From contig DATFMP010000016.1 in NCBI GenBank assembly GCA_035266845.1, positions 1-10,063 of the forward strand: 10,063 bases of DNA, read 5' to 3'. A model generated the notes under the pieces. The model was given only the letters and a program-made list of their open reading frames with translations. It made no database searches and was not told where the DNA came from. The position numbers and the translations under genes are program-made. The stretch is from DATFMP01 sp035266845 (lineage in GTDB: Bacteria; SAR324; JACQKK01). Shown in pieces: positions 1 to 6,260 of this stretch; position 1 is the first letter of the stretch; each line of letters starts with the position of its first letter.

Positions 1-556
1 AGTCCTCGACGCCGTAGTAGGGCGGATCGAGGTAGAAGAAGGTGTGCTCGCGGTCGTAGCGCTCGATGACCTTGGCCCAGGGCAGGTTCTCCACCTGTAC
101 GCGGGTCAGGCGCAGGTGCACCGCGGAGAGCTCCTCCTCCAGGCGCAGCAGGTTGAGCTGGGGCGGGCCGTCGGTCTTGGTGCGGAAGGCGCGGCTCCAG
201 TTGCGCCCCGCGAAGCTGAGCTTCTGGAGGTAGTAGAAGCGCGCGGCGCGCTGGATGTCGGTGAGCGTGTCGGGCGGCTGGCGGTCCAGCCGGTAGAACT
301 CGTCGCGCGCCACCAGGGCCCACTTGAAGCAGCGCAGGAACTCCTCCAGGTGGTGCTGGAGCACGCGGAACAGGGTCACCAGGTCGCGGTTGATGTCGTT
401 GAGCACCTCGGCCCTGGCCGGCTCGCGACGGAAGAACACGTGCGCGGCGCCCATGAACGGCTCCACGTAGCAGGTGTGGGGCGCCGCCTCGATCAGGGGC
501 ACGATGGTCTTGGCCAGGTAGTGCTTGCCGCCCAGCCAGGGCAGGAATCCCTTCAT
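1..556 (-). CDS. D12-class DNA adenine (N6) methyltransferase, 3' part beyond window edge
   Basis: Transfers a methyl group from S-adenosylmethionine to N6 of adenine in DNA. The first 185 residues are in the window; the rest lies left of position 1. The protein opens with the typical MKGFLPWLGGK, the SAM-binding motif I is PFMGAAHVFF (residues 33-42, with Ala where the family usually has a second Gly), and the catalytic motif IV is DPPY (residues 177-180). The start ATG (554-556, minus strand) has a good Shine-Dalgarno GAGGAGGC a few bases upstream. It follows the stop of the next methylase by 43 nt in the same orientation, so the two are probably co-transcribed. By eye it shares about half its residues with that neighbour, and DPPY sits at the same residue number. 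Such methylases occur in phages, retrons and restriction-modification systems; the recognition site cannot be read here, although GATC is common in the family. Confidence 0.9.
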   Translation of the reverse strand, partial: MKGFLPWLGGKHYLAKTIVPLIEAAPHTCYVEPFMGAAHVFFRREPARAEVLNDINRDLVTLFRVLQHHLEEFLRCFKWALVARDEFYRLDRQPPDTLTDIQRAARFYYLQKLSFAGRNWSRAFRTKTDGPPQLNLLRLEEELSAVHLRLTRVQVENLPWAKVIERYDREHTFFYLDPPYYGVED

Positions 557-599
557 GAATGCCTCCTCGTCCGTGAGTGGCGTGGTCAGGTGGCGCGGG

Positions 600-1379
600 T
601 CAGGCCAGCGCAGCGTTGCTGATGAGCAGCTCCGCGGCCTGGCTGGTGTTGATGCGGGCGTGGATGGTGTACAGCGTCTGCACGGGCAGCAGGTGGAAGT
701 CCCCGAACAGCGCGCGCACCTCGGGCCGGTCGTTGAGGCTCAGGACGAACCGGCCCTGCAGGGCGCCCAGCGCCTCGCGCAGCGCGGCGAAGTCCTCCCG
801 CGCGAACAGCCCCGCGCCGTAGTCGTCCTCGCTGCCCCAGTAGGGCGGGTCCAAGTAGAACAGCGTGTCCGGGCCGTCGTGGCGGGCCAGGCACGCGCGC
901 CAGTCGCCGCACTCCAGGCCCACCCCGGCCAGGCGCAGGTGCACCATGGACAGCGTCTCCTCCAGTCGCAGCAGGTTGATGCGCGGCCGGTGCAGGGTGT
1001 CCACCCCGAAGCTCTGCTCCACGGCCCGCCCGCCGAAGGCCAGCTTCTGGAGGTAGTAGAAGCGCACCGCGCGCTGCACGTCGGTGAGCGTGTCCGGCCG
1101 CGCGGTCTTCTGCCGCTCGAACTCGGCGCGGCTCACCAGCGCCCAGCGGAAGTGCCGCAGGAACTCCTCCACGTGCCGCTGGAGCACCCGGTAGAGCGCC
1201 ATCAGCTCCGCGTTGCAGTCGGCCAGCACCTCGCCGTCCGCCGGGCTCTTGCGGAAGAACACGTGACCCGCCCCGGCGAACGGTTCCACGTACCGCGCGT
1301 GGGGCAGCCGCTCCAGGTGCCCGGCGATCACGCCGGCCAGCCGACGCTTGCCTCCCAGCCAGGGAAGAAAGCTGTTCAT
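600..1379 (-). CDS. D12-class DNA adenine (N6) methyltransferase, complete copy
   Basis: A 259-residue SAM-dependent adenine-N6 DNA methyltransferase, normal length for the D12 (Dam/DpnM-like) family. It starts MNSFLPWLGGK; motif I is PFAGAGHVFF (residues 33-42, canonical FxGxG), DPPYWG begins at residue 177, and a C-terminal ELLISN sits near residue 250. All hallmark residues are present, so it should be active. The ATG at 1377-1379 has only a poor ribosome binding site (TAGGGT directly before it), in contrast to the strong one of the downstream copy. It is the first gene of a two-methylase run and is divergent from the AT-rich 235-aa gene across a 217-nt spacer. The tandem pair looks like an old duplication, since the sequences have diverged substantially. 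It may belong to a prophage (methylation to escape host restriction) or to a restriction-like system with the divergent nuclease-like gene; context favours phage origin but does not prove it. Confidence 0.93.
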   Translation of the reverse strand: MNSFLPWLGGKRRLAGVIAGHLERLPHARYVEPFAGAGHVFFRKSPADGEVLADCNAELMALYRVLQRHVEEFLRHFRWALVSRAEFERQKTARPDTLTDVQRAVRFYYLQKLAFGGRAVEQSFGVDTLHRPRINLLRLEETLSMVHLRLAGVGLECGDWRACLARHDGPDTLFYLDPPYWGSEDDYGAGLFAREDFAALREALGALQGRFVLSLNDRPEVRALFGDFHLLPVQTLYTIHARINTSQAAELLISNAALA

Positions 1380-1435
1380 ACCCTATGATCCATCCATTTG
1401 CGTGCGAACCGTATTCGTCTCCCAAGCTGGCGTTG

Positions 1436-1475
1436 TTGACTGAACACACTTCAACCCGCAATATTTTGGGTTAAA
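1436..1475 (+). promoter_or_regulatory. Candidate promoter overlapped by an inverted repeat
   Basis: TTGACT at 1436-1441 is a good -35 match, and AATATT at 1460-1465 gives a fair -10 (4 of 6) with 18-nt spacing, pointing toward the 235-aa gene. Over the -10 lies an imperfect inverted repeat, TTCAACCC (1450-1457) and GGGTTAAA (1468-1475), with one mismatch in eight and a 10-nt loop. That placement is typical of a repressor operator, but no regulator gene is seen in the window. The pairing could also be chance in an AT-rich stretch. Confidence 0.3.
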
Positions 1476-1521
1476 GAACCTCCTTATAATCGGAGCGCTT
1501 TATCTTGCACACCTGACTGGC

Positions 1522-1537
1522 TGCAAAGATCATTGCA
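1522..1537. promoter_or_regulatory. 16-bp near-palindrome centred on GATC
   Basis: The sequence TGCAAAGATCATTGCA reads almost the same on both strands (14 of 16 positions), and its centre is GATC (1528-1531), the classic Dam methylation site. It lies in the spacer between a DNA adenine methylase and the divergent nuclease-like gene, about 60-75 nt before the start codon of the latter. It could be an operator whose protein binding depends on methylation. Function is inference; the palindrome itself is directly visible. Confidence 0.4.
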
Positions 1538-1545
1538 AAACGGTT

Positions 1546-1576
1546 TTGGATGAAGACTGAAGCCAGCCCCTATAAA
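1546..1576 (+). promoter_or_regulatory. Weak candidate promoter for the 235-aa gene
   Basis: TATAAA at 1571-1576 is a good -10 hexamer about 20 nt before the start codon at 1597. The best -35 is TTGGAT at 1546-1551, which leaves a long 19-nt spacer. The GATC palindrome would sit just upstream of this promoter. A transcript from here would have a very short leader. Confidence 0.3.
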
Positions 1577-1596
1577 TACGTTCGCGGGAAAGCGAG

Positions 1597-2304
1597 ATGC
1601 TAAAAGGCCTCATTGAAAATTCAAGCCTTGTGCAGGAATCAATTCTCTCGTCTCGGCTGCTGTATGACTTGAGAATCGCGGCGGGACGAGCTGGCTACTT
1701 TCTGCAAGCATTTCAACCTGACCCTGACATTGGAGGATTCGATGTCATTTTGGACGACGGTGAGAAGTTCAGAAAGATTCAACTAAAAAGCGTGCGAGCT
1801 GACGCGACCACCAGCCGGTGGAAAATTCACCTTAGGCACCTTAAGCCAGATCCGGCGACAGCCGATCGCATGGGATTGATACAGATACATCCATGGATCG
1901 GCGTGCTTGGGGGCACCATTATTACCGAATATCAGGTTCAAGCTAGTTCACTCGATGTCAAATATCACTACACTGATTCGCTGATTATTTATGCCATTAG
2001 CCGAGGCGTGCTTGCTTCAAAAACAGCGAATGAACCAAAAATTGCCGAGAACTTATGGGCTCGACTAAGCTCTCTATCAGGCGACAAATACCTTTGGGTG
2101 CCGAGATCGCTCTTCGTTCCTGCAGTCGATTGCAGGCATCTCCTTGCGCTGATGGGGTTGAAGAGCACACGGCCATACACATGGGACATGGACCTGCTCA
2201 CTCTTGCAGAGATCGAGTCCGGGCGGAAAACTGATCCAAAGGTAAGCATGCATATCGATAGTTTCAGAAAAAATGTCTCCAATTCTATCGAGAGAGGTAA
2301 TTGA
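1597..2304 (+). CDS. Unrecognised 235-aa protein with a PD-(D/E)XK-like (QxK) nuclease core
   Basis: I do not recognise a named family. Residues 1-35 are a predicted helix. They are followed by GGFDVILDDG (46-55) with an Asp at 49 and then a beta strand ending KIQLKS (60-65), i.e. Q62-x-K64. A D...(E/Q)xK arrangement at this spacing after an N-terminal helix is the signature of PD-(D/E)XK phosphodiesterase folds, as in DUF4365-type and restriction-like nucleases. The C-terminal half (about 95-190) has alternating hydrophobic strands and no clear motif. There is no signal peptide or membrane segment, so it should be cytoplasmic. Base composition is much more AT-rich than on either side and codon use is relaxed, which suggests recent acquisition. 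It is divergent from two adenine methylases and convergent with the 146-aa gene, so it needs its own promoter. It may be a restriction or defence nuclease or a prophage moron; the nuclease assignment is tentative. Confidence 0.8.
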   Translation: MLKGLIENSSLVQESILSSRLLYDLRIAAGRAGYFLQAFQPDPDIGGFDVILDDGEKFRKIQLKSVRADATTSRWKIHLRHLKPDPATADRMGLIQIHPWIGVLGGTIITEYQVQASSLDVKYHYTDSLIIYAISRGVLASKTANEPKIAENLWARLSSLSGDKYLWVPRSLFVPAVDCRHLLALMGLKSTRPYTWDMDLLTLAEIESGRKTDPKVSMHIDSFRKNVSNSIERGN

Positions 2305-2355
2305 GTGTGAATTCGGATGTATACTCAAGGATTTGTGCAATCTTCAAATTCATGC

Positions 2356-2796
2356 TCAGGCCCCTAACACGTCCCGGATCGCCGTCAACGTCCCGTAGCC
2401 GCCCACCAGGGCGATGCCGGCGCAGAAGCTCAGCTCCGGCCCGGGCGCGCCGGCGGCGCCCAGCAGCTCGTTCCTGAGCAGCGCGTTGCCGCCCGTGCCG
2501 CTGACGTGGAGCGCGTAGGCTCCCGCGCCGGCCAGCCCCTGCCCGAACAGCGCCATGGCGCTTGCGAGCCTGTCCTGCAGCGCGGCGAGCTGGGCGCGCT
2601 TGGCGGCGATCAGCGCCGAGGCGATGTCGGCCGCCTTGTCGCCGCCGGCCGCGTAGCCTTCCAGCAGAGCCAGGTTGTCGCGCAGGGCCGCCTCCAGGGG
2701 CGCCAGGGCGGGCAGCGTCTCCGGCCCGGCGTTCCGGGAGGCGGCCCCGGCACTGCACCGGCTCAGTCCGGCCCGGCGCCCGCCCGCCAAGCCCAT
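2356..2796 (-). CDS. Hypothetical protein, possibly a truncated prophage structural protein
   Basis: A 146-residue ORF that I cannot assign firmly. The first 30 or so residues are low-complexity Arg/Ala/Gly and look like read-through rather than a folded start. From about residue 27 (ETLPALAPLEAALRDNLALL) the sequence becomes protein-like, with a helical stretch rich in Ala/Leu and then a compact Gly-rich end containing SGTGGNALLRNELL and PGPELSFCAG. From memory the C-terminal part resembles small tail-associated proteins in prophages, but this is uncertain. It begins 18 nt after the stop of the DUF4389 gene in the same orientation with no clear ribosome binding site, and it is convergent with the 235-aa gene, 51 nt away. 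If it is phage-derived, its 5' part has been lost and the chromosome-prophage junction lies near 2700-2815. Confidence 0.5.
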   Translation of the reverse strand: MGLAGGRRAGLSRCSAGAASRNAGPETLPALAPLEAALRDNLALLEGYAAGGDKAADIASALIAAKRAQLAALQDRLASAMALFGQGLAGAGAYALHVSGTGGNALLRNELLGAAGAPGPELSFCAGIALVGGYGTLTAIRDVLGA

Positions 2797-2814
2797 CGGC
2801 CGCGGGTGACGGCC

Positions 2815-3120
2815 CTACTCGCGGGGCCAGGGGCCGAAAGGATAGGGCGTGGCGTCCGAGGCGTAGGTGAGATAGTCGGTGATCTCGCGCACGTAGCGCC
2901 CCAGGCCCGCCCCGAAGGTGTGCAGGCGCTCGTTGGGTTTGCCCGTGGCCACGCGCAGGATGAACTGCACCACCGCGATCAGCTCCACCAGCAACTTGAC
3001 CACCTCGAACACGATGACGAACAGCACCAGGTAGGGCAGCCGGAACCACGGGCTCGGCGGCCGGGGCACAGGCAAGCCGCCGGTCGGTTCCGCGGGCGGC
3101 GTTTCATGCGGCTCGGTCAT
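2815..3120 (-). CDS. DUF4389 family membrane protein
   Basis: A 101-residue protein with a Pro-rich cytoplasmic-type N-terminus (1-25), a long hydrophobic stretch from about 27 to 57 that could form one long or two tightly packed membrane helices, and a conserved C-terminal tail. The tail reads NERLHTFGAGLGRYVREIT (63-81), then LTYASDATPYPFGPWP. The pattern NE-L--FG--L--Y, then YLTY-SD--P-PF--WP, is that of the DUF4389 family of small inner-membrane proteins, common in proteobacteria and often beside lipases or hydrolases. The role is unknown. The start ATG is preceded by GGGAG about 10 nt upstream. It is divergent from the alpha/beta hydrolase, 205 nt away. I take it as the first ordinary chromosomal gene to the right of the accessory island. 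Confidence 0.88.
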   Translation of the reverse strand: MTEPHETPPAEPTGGLPVPRPPSPWFRLPYLVLFVIVFEVVKLLVELIAVVQFILRVATGKPNERLHTFGAGLGRYVREITDYLTYASDATPYPFGPWPRE

Positions 3121-3325
3121 GGCGACGATGCTCCCGAAGAGGTTCCCCCATGGCCCATTCTACCTCATCGCCGGCGCCCCGCCTACGATCTGCCGGACAG
3201 ATGCGGCGCGGCCCGCGGTGTGAACAGCAGTGCCCGGCTGGACGGCGGCGCGCCGATTCACTACACAGGAAGGGTCACCTCGGGGCGGCCGGGGCATGGG
3301 GGCGCATGCACTGGAGCAGGAAACC

Positions 3326-4132
3326 ATGGAAGCGATCCATCTCAACGTGGATGCCGACCCGGATATCGGGCAGCGGCAGCCCGTGCTCGTGCTGCTGCAC
3401 GGGTTCACGCAGAACAACGCATGGTGGGCACCCGTGCGAGAGGCCCTGCGCCGCGTCGGGCCCACGGCGGCGGTGGAGCTGCTGGGCCATGGCGGCTCCC
3501 CCGCGCCCGATGACCCGGCCGCCTATGACTTCCCGGCCTACCTGAGCCACTGCGAGGACGTGCTGGCGCGGTTGGGGGTGGAATCGGCGTGGTGGGTGGG
3601 GCACTCCATGGGCGGCTACATCGCGCTGCGCCTGGCGCTGGAGCGTCCACAGCGGGTGAAGGGCCTTGTGCTCACGGCGACCACGCCCGGCATCGCCGAT
3701 GCCACCGAGCGCGGGCGGGCCGCGGAGAAGGAGCGGGCCCTGGCCTACGGGACGCAGCGACTGGGCTCGGAATGGCTGTTCGACCGCTTCAACGCCCTGC
3801 AACTCGCCAATCGCATCCGGCCCCCGGAAGCGCTGGCGGAGATCCGGGCCCAGGTGGCCGCCAACCCCGCCCTGGGCATGGCCCATGCGTGGCGCGCCCT
3901 GTGTCCCAGCGCGCGGGAGCCCCTGTGGGAGCGATTGCCGGAGGTCACGGCGCCGACCCTGGTGGTGTGCGGGACGGACGACCTGGACCACGCCACCAAT
4001 TCCCAGGAGCTGGCCGCGCGCCTGCCCCACGGCCGCCTGGCGATGATCCCGGGTGCGGGCCACGCCCTCAATCGCGACGAGCCGGACGCCGTGGCGGCCG
4101 CGGTGGAGGGCTTCTTCGCCACCCGGCCATGA
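3326..4132 (+). CDS. Alpha/beta-fold hydrolase (MenH/esterase-like)
   Basis: A 268-residue single-domain hydrolase of the alpha/beta superfamily. The N-terminal strand and oxyanion motif is VLVLLHGFT (residues 20-28), the nucleophile elbow is GHSMGG with Ser94, the acid is in VVCGTDD (Asp218 or Asp219), and the histidine is in GAGHAL (His246), so the triad is complete. There is no signal peptide, so it is cytoplasmic. The open frame extends to an ATG at 3230, but the ATG at 3326 is preferred: GGAG and AGGA lie 9 and 4 nt upstream, and homology-like sequence begins there. The stop overlaps the start of the aldo/keto reductase (ATGA), which implies translational coupling. It is close to the MenH branch by general look, but no menaquinone genes are nearby, so an esterase or lactonase acting in the same pathway as its neighbours is as likely. 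Confidence 0.93.
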   Translation: MEAIHLNVDADPDIGQRQPVLVLLHGFTQNNAWWAPVREALRRVGPTAAVELLGHGGSPAPDDPAAYDFPAYLSHCEDVLARLGVESAWWVGHSMGGYIALRLALERPQRVKGLVLTATTPGIADATERGRAAEKERALAYGTQRLGSEWLFDRFNALQLANRIRPPEALAEIRAQVAANPALGMAHAWRALCPSAREPLWERLPEVTAPTLVVCGTDDLDHATNSQELAARLPHGRLAMIPGAGHALNRDEPDAVAAAVEGFFATRP

Positions 4133-5079
4133 CGGGCAGCCGCGGCTCCGTCGGCCTCACCCGGCGCGGGCTGCTGCGCGTGAGTGGGCTGGGGTTGGCC
4201 GCCGCGGGGCTGGCCGGGCGGGCACCGACGGCATCCGCCGCGGGGCCGCTGCTGATGCGCACCGTGCCCTCCACGGGCGAGGCGCTGCCGGCCGTGGGCC
4301 TGGGCACGTGGCGCACGTTCATGGTGGGGCCCACTGCCGCCGAGCGCGCCCCGCTGACCGAGGTGCTGCGGGTGTTCCTGGCGGGCGGCGGGCGCGTGAT
4401 CGACACGGCGCCCATGTACGCCCCCGCCGAGGCTGTGCTGGGCGAGCTGCTGGCCGGCCTGGGTGGCGAGGCCCAGCGGCAGGCGTGGATCGCCACCAAG
4501 GTGTGGACCCACGGCCGTGCGGCGGGCATCGCGCAGATGGAGGCGAGCTTGCGCCTGCTGCGGCGCCGGCGCTTGGAGCTGATGCAGGTGCACAATCTGG
4601 TGGACTGGCGCACGCAACTGGCCACCCTGCGGGAGTGGAAGGCCGCCGGGCGCATCCGCTACGTGGGGCTCACGCACTACGCCACCAGCGCCCTGGACGA
4701 GCTTGCGGACATCCTGGCGGCCGAACCAGTGGACTTCGTGCAGGTGCCCTATTCCCTGGCCGTGCGCGCGGCGGAGCGGCGCCTGCTGCCGGTGGCGGCC
4801 GAGCGCGGCGTGGCGGTGCTGGTGAACCGCCCCTTCGAGGGCGGCGACGTCTTCGCCAAGGTGCGGGGGCTGGATCCGCCAACCTGGGCCGAGGCCTTCG
4901 GTGCGCGGAGCTGGGGCCAGTTCCTGCTCAAGTACGTGCTGGGGCATCCGGCAGTGACGTGCGTGATCCCCGCCACGGCCAAGCCGCGGCACCTGCTGGA
5001 CAACCTGGCCGCGGGCCGGGGTCGCCTGCCCACCGTGGCCGAGCGCCGCCGCATGATCGAGACCTGGCAGCGGCTGTAG
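4129..5079 (+). CDS. Tat-exported aldo/keto reductase
   Basis: A 316-residue NAD(P)H-dependent carbonyl reductase of the AKR superfamily. The N-terminus is a twin-arginine signal: TRRGLLR (residues 11-17), a hydrophobic Ala/Leu/Gly segment (about 18-30) and a likely signal peptidase site after ASA (35-37). The mature part carries the full AKR tetrad: Asp92 and Tyr97 (in VIDTAPMYAP), Lys124 (ATKVW) and His155 (MQVHN). The cofactor-phosphate region near the end reads VIPATAKPRHLLDNL (279-293), matching the usual IPGT-type motif. It starts at the ATG overlapping the hydrolase stop, so the pair is an operon. An exported NADPH enzyme is odd because the periplasm has no free pyridine nucleotide pool; Tat export would let it carry its cofactor out already bound. 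The substrate is unknown. Confidence 0.93.
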   Translation: MTGSRGSVGLTRRGLLRVSGLGLAAAGLAGRAPTASAAGPLLMRTVPSTGEALPAVGLGTWRTFMVGPTAAERAPLTEVLRVFLAGGGRVIDTAPMYAPAEAVLGELLAGLGGEAQRQAWIATKVWTHGRAAGIAQMEASLRLLRRRRLELMQVHNLVDWRTQLATLREWKAAGRIRYVGLTHYATSALDELADILAAEPVDFVQVPYSLAVRAAERRLLPVAAERGVAVLVNRPFEGGDVFAKVRGLDPPTWAEAFGARSWGQFLLKYVLGHPAVTCVIPATAKPRHLLDNLAAGRGRLPTVAERRRMIETWQRL

Positions 5080-5157
5080 GCGCCACCGGGCATGGCCCAG
5101 TCGCCGCGTATGCCGCCACCGGCCGTTCACGATTCGTCACTAGAAGGAGGAGCCCCC

Positions 5158-6138
5158 GTGAAAGTCGCTTTCCTCATGAAGGATCGTCCCGACTACGTGC
5201 AGCGGATTCCCAAGGATCTGGACTGGGTGCAGGTGTACGCGGGGCCGGACGGCGTCTATCCGCCGGAGATGCTGGCCCGCGTGGCGGACGTGGACGCGCT
5301 GATCGGCTCCATCCGCGACCCGGTGCACGAGCAACTGCTGGCCGCCGCTCCCAAGGTACGCATCGTCCAGCGCATGGGCGTGGGCTACGACAACGTGGAC
5401 ACCACCGCCGCCGCCAAACGCAACATCCCCGTGTGCAACCTGGGGGACGTGAACAAGGACGCCCTGGGCGAGCACGGCATCTGCCTGATGCTGGCCCTGG
5501 CCCGGCGGCTGGTGGAGAACCACCGGCTCACCGTGCAGGCGGACTGGCCGGGCGCCCGGGCCCTCTGCGACGACACCTGCGAGCTGCAGGGCAAGACGCT
5601 GGGCGTGCTGGGCTTCGGCAAGTCCGGCTATGAGCTGGCCCGGCGCGCGTGGGTCTTCGGCATGCACATCCGCTATCACAACCGCTCGCCCGTGGATGCC
5701 CGCCTGCGGGAGGCCATGGACGCCCAGGAGCGCGGCCTGGAGGAGCTGTTCGCCGAGTCGGACTTCGTCAGCGTCAACGTGAGCCTCAACCCCTCCACGC
5801 AGAACCTGGTGGATGGCCGGCTGCTGGATCGCATGAAGCCCAGCGCGTTCCTGATCAACCTGGCCCGCGGCGGGATCGTGGACGAACGGGCGCTGGCCGA
5901 GCGCCTGGATGCGGGCAAGCTGGCAGGCGCGGGCTTCGATGCGTTCTCCATCGAGCCCATCCGCCCGGACAACCCGCTGCTCCACGCCCGCAACGTCGTG
6001 CTCACCTCCCATATCGCGGGCACGACGCGCGAGTGTACCGACCGCGAGGTGGGCTGGGCCCTGGCCAACGTGCGGCGCTACCTGGAGGAGGGCCGCACCC
6101 CGCGCTGGATCGTCAACGGCGTCCACACGGGCGCGTAG
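5158..6138 (+). CDS. D-2-hydroxyacid dehydrogenase, NAD(P)-dependent
   Basis: A 326-residue member of the D-isomer-specific 2-hydroxyacid dehydrogenase family (phosphoglycerate dehydrogenase, glyoxylate and hydroxypyruvate reductases), interconverting 2-ketoacids and D-2-hydroxyacids. The Rossmann glycine motif is GFGKSG (152-157). Catalytic Arg237 is in LARGGIVDE, Glu266 in FSIEP, and His285 in TSHIAGTTRE. At the end of the second strand, where NAD enzymes carry Asp, it has YHNRSP (173-178); the Arg-Ser suggests a preference for NADPH. The frame opens at an ATG at 5092, but the GTG at 5158 is the better start because AAGGAGG (5144-5150) sits 7 nt before it and MKVAF-like N-termini are typical of the family. 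It follows the reductase by 78 nt with no terminator seen, so it is probably the same transcription unit. There is no ACT domain, which argues against SerA itself. Confidence 0.93.
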   Translation: MKVAFLMKDRPDYVQRIPKDLDWVQVYAGPDGVYPPEMLARVADVDALIGSIRDPVHEQLLAAAPKVRIVQRMGVGYDNVDTTAAAKRNIPVCNLGDVNKDALGEHGICLMLALARRLVENHRLTVQADWPGARALCDDTCELQGKTLGVLGFGKSGYELARRAWVFGMHIRYHNRSPVDARLREAMDAQERGLEELFAESDFVSVNVSLNPSTQNLVDGRLLDRMKPSAFLINLARGGIVDERALAERLDAGKLAGAGFDAFSIEPIRPDNPLLHARNVVLTSHIAGTTRECTDREVGWALANVRRYLEEGRTPRWIVNGVHTGA

Positions 6139-6164
6139 GCCGTGGCGCTTGGCGCTACGGCCTG
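6136..6164 (+). terminator. 12-bp stem-loop overlapping the dehydrogenase stop codon
   Basis: AGGCCGTGGCGC (6137-6148) pairs with GCGCTACGGCCT (6152-6163) over 12 positions, one of them a G-U, closed by a 3-nt TTG loop; a further U-G pair extends the base. The left arm starts inside the stop codon. There is no T-run after it, so it may be a weak terminator, an RNA-stabilising structure, or a device lowering expression of the amidase downstream. Confidence 0.45.
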
Positions 6165-6260
6165 CGAGCGGGCAGGGCTAGACCGTGCTAAAAGCGGGCA
6201 GGCCCGGCACGCCACCACCGGCTGCCGCGCTGGCCCACAACCCCCAGCCCCGAGCCGATC

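Noticed and set aside
2302..2327. Stem TGAGTGTG / TGTATACTCA after the 235-aa gene as a terminator
   Set aside because: Eight pairs, but two are G-U, the loop is AT-rich and no T-run follows; too weak to list as a feature.
3121..3325. Promoter between the divergent DUF4389 and hydrolase genes
   Set aside because: A TAGAAT on the minus strand (3162-3157) has no acceptable -35 at 16-18 nt, and no plus-strand pair was convincing.
3745..5130. Long minus-strand frame (461 codons) under the hydrolase and reductase genes
   Set aside because: Low-complexity His/Gln/Arg/Gly composition and overlap with two well-supported genes mark it as an artefact of high GC.
4053..5633. Plus-strand frame of 526 codons overlapping three genes
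   Set aside because: It is an alternative frame of the reductase and dehydrogenase with biased Gly/Arg/Ala content and no motif.
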